From assembly GCA_022592435.1 (NCBI GenBank), contig JABYQS010000265.1, forward strand, positions 1 through 39,480: DNA of 39,480 nt. Direction: 5' to 3'. The position numbers were made by a program, and so were the translations under genes. This DNA comes from Cerioporus squamosus (Eukaryota > Basidiomycota > Agaricomycetes > Polyporales > Polyporaceae). The notes beneath the pieces are model-generated. The model saw only the letters and a program-made list of their open reading frames with translations. It did no database searches and was not told the DNA's origin. Below are positions 32,678 through 39,480 of the stretch, in pieces (the first letter of the stretch is position 1; each line of letters begins with the position of its first letter).

Positions 32678-34116
32678 ACTGATGATGCTTGGTGTGGTAG
32701 CAGGAGACTTCGTGTCTGTCGTTCCGGCCGCGTCCCACTCGAACTTATATGTCGTCGGCGGAACCCACAGTGAGAACCTGGAAAGGATATGTCGTCTTCT
32801 TCACGGATACTAATTTCCGCCGTATCAAATCCCCGTTCGTGCTTTGCACAAGACACGTCAAAGTGTCCGCTTCGCCGCTCTCGCGGTCGACAGGACGCAC
32901 CTGCGGCAAAACCTAAACGACATTCGCGCAGCCGTTTCTGAGTTCAGTTCGACAGCAAAGACACAGAAAGTACCCTAATTCGTTGAATGGGTGAGAGCTT
33001 CAACACGGCGATCTCAGATCCGGGCGAGGACAGTCGCCGTGCTCAGCAGAATGAACTGTCATGATTTGTATCGCGTACCTCGCTGGCGGATGCTCCGAGT
33101 GATCATCGACCGCATGTTTCTCTGGCATGTGATGGCGGGTCGAGGACTGTGGGAGGAGCATTCCAGCCTTGTAACAATAGGCCCTCCAGTAGACTAGGCC
33201 GATGCGGACAATGTGCGCCCCTTGCGGTTCCGCTTTTCCGCGGACATGCTGATGAGGTAAAATTGAAAGTTTCACGGACACTATTGGCAGTGTTCGAAGA
33301 CCTTCGGGACGTCCCTCAGGAACGCCAAAGCGCAGAGAGACGCTAGCTTGTCCAAGACGGCCTCGGGAGATCACCTGTAATCGGCGGGCGCGCACCCAGA
33401 TGGTCATTGTCGGATTCATCTGTCATAGAAAAGCATCTTGCACATACATCATGTATGGAAACCGCCACCGCAGCCGACAGCTGGCGTCTCCAGGACATAT
33501 CCGGGAGGCGGGGGCGGTATTTGCCTATCGAAATAGATCGTCTTTGGACGGTACGGTGAAAAGTCGCTGAGAAGGAAGCCAGTCATTTCGGCGTGCGGAC
33601 AATGTGAGAAGAGACCAGACTTTGAGGGCGCAGACGGGAGAACACAAGGTACCTCGGATGACGACTAGGGCTCTTCTCCAACGAGGATTCATCATCCTCG
33701 TCATGCAGGATCACCTGCGAGTATCGCACTTTGTATCCGTTTCGCGGAAGTCCGCCGATGTAGACGTACTGAGGCTCCAAGGTACAGTAGTGGGTTGTTT
33801 CGTTCGGACGCTGCGGAGTTGGGACGCACCACGTCCTTCCCTGACGCAAGAAGTAATACAATCTGTGTCGGCTGGGTTGGATCGCGAGGAGAGACGTAAC
33901 TGGAGACTGCATGTCCTCCGACGCGTTGTTGGCAACCGCTCGCGGCCTTGGAACCTTTCTCTCATGATAATTTGTGTCAAATCCCACAAAGGAATAGAGG
34001 TTAAGTCGACAGACTGCGGGTGCAAATGACATTACGTAATGCCCCATCAAGCCTTCCTGGACATACAGGAACGTGAGTATGTGAGCGTGAACATCGCGGC
34101 CGCCGTCACTCGTACC
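32678..34116. other. Intergenic region between Hyd-5 and the WD40 gene
   Basis: The promoter of the repeat-tailed hydrophobin gene and the 3' flank of the WD40 gene lie here. I see no gene in the middle. Confidence 0.45.
32744..32750 (-). promoter_or_regulatory. TATA-like box of Hyd-5
   Basis: ATATAAG on the minus strand lies about 70 bp upstream of the 32677 ATG. Confidence 0.5.
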
Positions 34117-36270
34117 TCATGCGTCCAATCCTTCTCCCTCCTGGCCCTCCTCCTCTACCTCGAAAGCACAGCAAAACGTCTCCCGGTCCACCAGAATCAT
34201 TCCCTTCCCATCCGGCGCCCATTTCAGATCCCTGGTCTCGAATTTCTCTGCGCACAGCCGTCATAATATCAGTATCTGTCTCACACAGCTGGACTCTCAC
34301 AGAGGTCACTTACGCGCGGGCACCCCAACACACTCTGCGATCTCTGCATCTTCTTCAATCCCCGCATGGGATTTACCGGCAACCTCAGGCTCGACGACCC
34401 ACTCGTCGCTCCATAGGTATACACTCTGGCTGCCACACGCTACCGCGAGGCGTCCAGCCCGTCCTGGGTCTGGGTTCCACCGCGCCGATGTCACGGGCTG
34501 CGTGTGCAGGAGGACAGTCCGAAGACACGGGATCGGAGACGAATACGATGACGTAGATGCGCTTGCAATACGGCCAGAAGCTGGGCTCGATGACGAGGAT
34601 GAGGCATGCGGAAAGTCATAGAGAAGTACGGCAGTTGGGCACGATGCGGAGCGCACGAGCAGTAGACTGCCGGAAGTATTGAATGCAATCTGCGTCGTCC
34701 CGGTTCCTGATCGTGAGCTTGTACTTGCGGCGGTGGAGCGCGTGCCGAGCGGAGGCTTTGTTGGCTTGGACCGCACTTGGGATGCTGTAGTCGGGAGGGT
34801 GAAGGGGGGTTGGATGCGCTCATCTGGCGACAGGGAGACATCAGTCGAAGAGCCTTTCTCGACATGCAGATACTTACAAGACAGGAATCCTCTCCCATGG
34901 GTGACTTCGAGCCATCCTGCAGGTTCTCGCCAGATGTGCTGTCGGCATGACGTATATTCAAGACCGGCGTCACAAACTGGGATGACCAGATGCACGCACC
35001 ACGCCTGTAGGTATCCGCGTTACCAGGTCCAGTGTCGCTATCGGGTTCCAGGTGAGGCTTTCCAGTATATGGACCTATGTTCACCGAAGATGTCAGATAC
35101 AGGAATAGTCTGACAATCTTCAGGCTTCACAAACCTTGTCATCCGCACCAGCAATTGCAAGGAACATCCCTGAAGGATGCCAGGCCACTGAACGAATGCC
35201 GAAGCCTGGATCCGGCTCTGGTGAGAACGTCCCGACGACATTTCCTGCAAGGGTAACAATATACAACTTGTACTGCTGGGCCGTCAGCCCGATAGTGTTG
35301 AGAAAGCGACAGCGCATACCTCAAGGGGTCCCTCCCATACTGCGAGGTGGTTTCCTGTTGGAGAGAGCGATACCGATGCCAGGGAGCTTGTCGGCAATGG
35401 GAAGTGCTGACCCCGGGTCCAATCCGAACGTCATTGTTATGCCGCATGTGCATGCGTACCGAATGTGCGACGCACCCGAACGAGGCGGTACGCTTCGTGC
35501 GCATCGTATACGCCTAGCGTATCTTTCGATTTATGTCGCTCTGCGAGTACAAAGTATCGCGAATCTTGGCGGAATGCATAGCCTGCGAAGTGATACCGGT
35601 CAGCATCGATAAGGATTGAATCTCATACGCGGAATCGCCAGGGGCGCGAGTACACCGGAGCAGAGTGTGGTCTTTGGCAATACAAGAGGTGGGCCTTACC
35701 TCGATCAGGGTGGATGGGATATTGTACGTACGTTGCCGCACCGGTGACCAGAGACCATATCGTCACTCGGAGCTAGAGCACCACGAGCCTACCAAATGAG
35801 CATCATAGTGGGTATGCGAGAACGAATTGTACACTCACCCCCCACTCCGAGAAACACAAGACCGTCCTTCCATCCGGTGCCCACTCCGCCTTCACCAGAC
35901 CTTCCGATCCCGCCTCAATCCGCGCATTCCATGTCTCATCGCGCAATTTGAACACACACACCACACCCGTCTTCGCACATGCACCTAGGACGTACTCGGA
36001 ATCGCATGACCAGCCCGCATGCGTTATCCACGCGTTCGATGAGCTCTCTCCTGCCCTGTCCCTCAGGGAAGACGGACCCGCTGCGTTCGCGGTCGATAGT
36101 GCTGCGGACGTGGCAGAAGGGGAGGTGTCGACAAGCCAGGTCCGGGCAATCTGGAAAGAGTCCGACCGGCGGATTATCAGGCGTTCTTGTACGGCGGTCA
36201 GCAGGAAATGGGTTCCTGGACTGAAGGATACGAGCGAAGCAGTCTGCTTGTATATTTCGGTGAAGTCCAT
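34117..36270 (-). CDS. WRAP73/Wdr8-like WD40 repeat protein
   Basis: The nine exons are 36270..35839, 35772..35700, 35582..35476, 35406..35320, 35272..35135, 35074..35000, 34938..34878, 34823..34314 and 34247..34117, giving 537 residues. The start is MDFTEIYKQTASLVSFSPG. WD40-type blades appear as SEYVLGACAKTGVVCVFKL, AEWAPDGRTVLCFSEWG, YVLAER-like RYFVLAERHKSKDTLGVYD, SLSPTGNHLAVWEGP, SVAWHPSGMFLAIAGADDK and LKWAPDGKGMILVD. By family this is the centrosome/spindle-pole Wdr8 protein that works in microtubule anchoring with an SSX2IP/Msd1-type partner. Two Ser-rich low-complexity loops lie in exon 8. Family sequences match end to end, so confidence in the identity is good, though no search was run. 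The start is chosen at the conserved MDFTE; upstream in-frame sequence (His run) is probably leader. Confidence 0.92.
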
Positions 36271-36714
36271 CGTGTAGATCCAAAGACGATTCAATGCAAG
36301 GAGTTCATCAGGATGTAGAAAGTAGTGATGATGGTGGTGGTCGAAGAGGAGGAGGAAACACCGTTTGAGAGAACAGACCGGCACGCGTCAAGACGCGTGT
36401 GTGGCTGAGCTTGGGCGCGCCACAAAGAGTGCATGCCTTTGACTTTCACCTTCTTTCTCGAACGAGACGGGGCACATCCAAGGTGAACGAGTATATATGA
36501 CCAGTACAAGTATGTGCTACAGCTTCTGCGTTATTGACAAAGGACTATTGATACAGCGAGAATGATGGCGAGGTAATACAACGTAGAATATGGATGTGTG
36601 TTCTATCCGGCGGGAAGTCCATATGTACCCGGAGATCGTAAAAAATTCGTATGTGCAAGCGGCGCACCGCATAATGACCTCCTCACAAACTCTTGAACGA
36701 GTTTGTCAACCCAT
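36271..36714. other. Intergenic region between the WD40 gene and the DHA1 transporter
   Basis: Upstream flank of the WD40 gene and 3' flank of the transporter, both on the minus strand. No gene is seen. Confidence 0.5.
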
Positions 36715-38645
36715 TCAAGGCTCTGACTCAATAACCTCGCCCTTCTCGTTCTTCTCCGGGGGCGTGATAGGCAAGTGACCGGTCGGCGCATACTTGCTCC
36801 TCCTACGCAGGTGGTGTCCGTATGCTCGCAATAGGAACGGAATGGGGCCGAGCAAGATAGCGATGAAGCCTAGCAGGGAGGACGCCCACTGTGGGTTCAA
36901 CTTGTTGTACATCTGCGATGCGAAGAGGGGAAAGCCGGCGCCGAACAACGACCGCACAATCGTGTTGGCGGACAGCGCGGAGGCAGCCACGAAGAGGTAG
37001 GCGTCAATGATGTAGTTGAACAAGCCGAGGAAGATGAAGACAATCGAGGCACCGAGGGGTATGCCCGCCGCGAGTGGCGCCCAGTACGAGACGGAGGGGT
37101 ACGACGTCCACCCGAACCAGAAGAACGAAATGGCGAACACGGGAGCAGCGACCATGCAGATTTCCAGGCGAAATTCGGGAGGAACGGGATAGGGAGCGAA
37201 CTCCTTCATCGAGCGTTCATAGCGAGGGTTGAAGATGACGAGGTAGATGATCACACCCAGGCAACCGCCAATGAATATGGACAGGAAGGTGAGTCCTGTG
37301 AAGCCCGCGTTGAAGCCGTGACCCTCGGCGAACACGATCGGGAACGCCTCGAAGAGAAGGTAAATGCACCCATATATGAACTACAAACTCTGTCAGATGC
37401 TGACAGTGAAATCTGAACCACGGAAGCCACGTACGCTCATGTAGATAGTGATGGCGATCAGCATCGGCTCATACACCAGGACTAGGAACGGCCGGCTGAG
37501 GATGTGGGAGATGGTGTGTCCCAACGACATCTTGTTCCGTTCCATCGGCGCCCAGTATCTGTCGTCTCCAGTCTCTTTGCGCAACTTCTTCGCGCGTCGA
37601 ACCAAGAGCACCGGACTTTGAGAAGAGACATCAGCATACTATGAACGATGAAGGACGGAAGCTAACTCACGCGAAGGTTTCCGGGAGGGTGAAGAACGTG
37701 AGGATCAGGAGGAATCCGGCGAAGCACGTCAACAGCCAGAAGACCCATCGCCACGACACTCCCGCCACGCTCATCCATCCGCTGATTGTAGGACCAAGTG
37801 AAGGTCCAGCGAAGGGAGCAAGAGTGAAGATGGCGAGTGCCTTGCCACGCGTATCAGCGTCCCAAATGTCCGAAATAACCGCTCTAGAAATAGTCAGCTA
37901 CGCCCAGCGCCACAACCCGCTAAGTAATATACGTACCCGCTGTTAGCCAGAGGTGCCGCGGCAAATGTCCCGCCGAGAAAGCGGAAGACGAGCAATGCAC
38001 CGGTATTGGGTGCCAACGCGCACCCTACCTGCATGCCGGTGTAGACGACGAAGGTCCCAATGAAGACCGGTTTGCGCCCAACGTACTCCGATAGAGGACC
38101 CCATAGCAAAGGACCGACGCAGTACCCGACAACAAATATCGAGATGGTGAGGGATCCGACTTCGGGGCTGAACGTGAAATGTTGCTCAAGATCTGTAATA
38201 ATGCCCGTTGGGATGGACGATGCGAACGTTCTACGCGACTTCATCAGCAGAGCGTACTAGACACGTACAGAAGATGCACGTACGCGTTAAACAGTAGGAT
38301 AGCGGCCAGCAGCGTGACGTACCAGCGGTAGGCACGCGACCATGTCTGTGGATTGTCGCGGTCCTCGGGACCCATCTTGACCTCAAACGGATCGGCTTTC
38401 TCGCCTGTGGGCATACCGTATGCTTCGCGCTCAAAAGCACTATTGACATCGTCCTCATCGGCAGCGTCTTCGCGTCTGGTGTTACCTCCGACAACCGTTG
38501 AACTCGCGTCTGTGAAGCGAGAAGACGGATCCGAGTAACTACTCCGCGAGGACGATGCAGGAGTTGTCGCCGGAGCCCAGTCGGGAGGCGACGGACGGCG
38601 CGCTGGGGAAAGACGCGATGAATGTGGCTTGGAATTCGAAGCCAT
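36715..38645 (-). CDS. MFS transporter, DHA1 family (drug/polyamine:H+ antiporter type)
   Basis: The five exons are 38645..38284, 38230..37937, 37883..37671, 37615..37435 and 37380..36715, giving 571 residues. The cytosolic N-terminus is about 95 residues, Ser-rich and acidic. Membrane segments begin at about YRWYVTLLAAILLFNA. Family signatures are visible: GPLSEYVGRKPVFIG in loop 2-3, FRFLGGTFAAAPLANSGAVISDIWD in segments 4-5, GPSLGPTISGWMS near segment 5, and LPETFAPVLLVRRAKKLR at the central loop start. The second half has SRPFLVLVYEPMLIAI and FIYGCIYLLFEAFPIVF. By family it acts in the plasma membrane as a multidrug or polyamine exporter. The substrate cannot be told. An upstream in-frame start at 38699 exists but adds only 18 residues. 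Confidence 0.92.
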
Positions 38646-39480
38646 GATAATCGGAGGCGAGAGGAAGAGAGTTGGGTAGCCGGGAAGCTGGTATGCCACT
38701 GGTGGAGTGATATGCGGCTGACAGCCCGATGCTCAGCCCTGTCGCGTCAGCCAATTCCTGGCCACATTCATGTGTAAACTTCTGGCCGAGCGGAACTAAA
38801 CGTGGGGCTGCACGCGAAGATATGTCGCAAGCGGGATCCCTGCACCAATTCTGTGTCATCCGCACCCATGGCTCCAACTGAGCGTCAGCCCCTCATAAGG
38901 CGGCCGCGGATGAGTAAGTACTTACAGTAGTCGGGGAGCTGCGGGACATATCCTACCCCAGAATCCCTAGAAGTGCAACCAGAAGGAGTTGATGTACATA
39001 TGCCTGATAGACGAGTCGAGTCTTGCCATGTCCATCGGCAGAATAGGTAGTACAACCTTTTCTTTCTTTTCTTTCTTTTCTATTAAGTCGGTGAGGGCGG
39101 TTGTCAGTAGCTCTGTGCATAGAACTGAGCGTGCTGGCAGGCTCAATCAGCTCAGATCGATCTGACTCGGCCTCAGGCCTTATGGCTCACCGTGAAGCTG
39201 ATTACGAGGAGAACAGAACACAGAAACGTGCGATCGAGGCGGCCCTGGCATAGCCACTGGCGTTGTGTAGTCAAGGTTTCGGAGAATCAATGTGTCGCAG
39301 GGACCATCATCGGAGTCTGTGCGGTCACCATATTATGGGGCTGAGCACCAAGTGAGTGTAGTCAGTGTACACTGTATCATCCGAGAAGTTGACGTTCGTC
39401 CGGTGACAGTGAGTGCAGCATGCGCCCAGGCAGCTACCTAACGAAAAGCCAGTCTATGTCTCCAGATACTTGCTATACTG
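38646..39480. other. Upstream flank of the DHA1 transporter and window end
   Basis: No gene is supported. A pyrimidine microsatellite (TTTCTTTCTTTT type) lies near 39058-39081. Confidence 0.5.
39058..39081. repeat. CTTT microsatellite
   Basis: A simple pyrimidine run of TTTC and TTTTC units. Confidence 0.8.

Overview
This window looks like genomic DNA from a filamentous basidiomycete, most likely an Agaricomycete. The signs are GC-rich genes broken by introns of about 50-80 nt with GT..AG ends and CTAAC/CTAAT-type branch points, class I hydrophobins, a GAPDH gene with a 5-nt micro-exon, multi-exon fungal MFS transporters, and a tyrosine-recombinase retrotransposon. All gene models were made by hand from reading frames, splice signals and protein-family patterns. 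Exon sums were checked to be multiples of three, but no database was searched.

Region 1 (1-10.2 kb) is a hydrophobin cluster. One minus-strand gene (2624-3023) is followed by three plus-strand genes (4223-5074, 7931-8829, 9414-10224). All four keep the eight-cysteine class I pattern. Three carry long, unrelated low-complexity arms between the signal peptide and the hydrophobin fold. The first 2 kb hold a possible decayed gene.

Region 2 (10.6-16.4 kb) has two related F-box genes on the minus strand, one apparently intact (12984-14290) and one broken by several frameshifts (10663-12200). A tRNA-His-like gene with an intron lies between them. A seven-exon GAPDH gene follows (14894-16293).

Region 3 (about 17.0-22.6 kb) is a retrotransposon on the minus strand with gag-like, RT/RNase H and tyrosine recombinase frames, all open. 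It resembles the Ngaro/DIRS order and has an array of GGTCCGT-headed repeats at its 5' side.

Region 4 (22.8-28.9 kb) holds two tandem MFS transporter genes with the same eight-exon structure, which is a local duplication. Region 5 (31.4-32.7 kb) has a fifth hydrophobin, whose C-terminus continues without a stop into a 230-residue Pro/Leu/Ile/Ser repeat tail. This is the most unusual item in the window. Region 6 (34.1-38.7 kb) holds a WRAP73/Wdr8-like WD40 protein gene and a DHA1-type MFS transporter gene, both on the minus strand. The remaining intervals are long intergenic stretches with no gene I can support.
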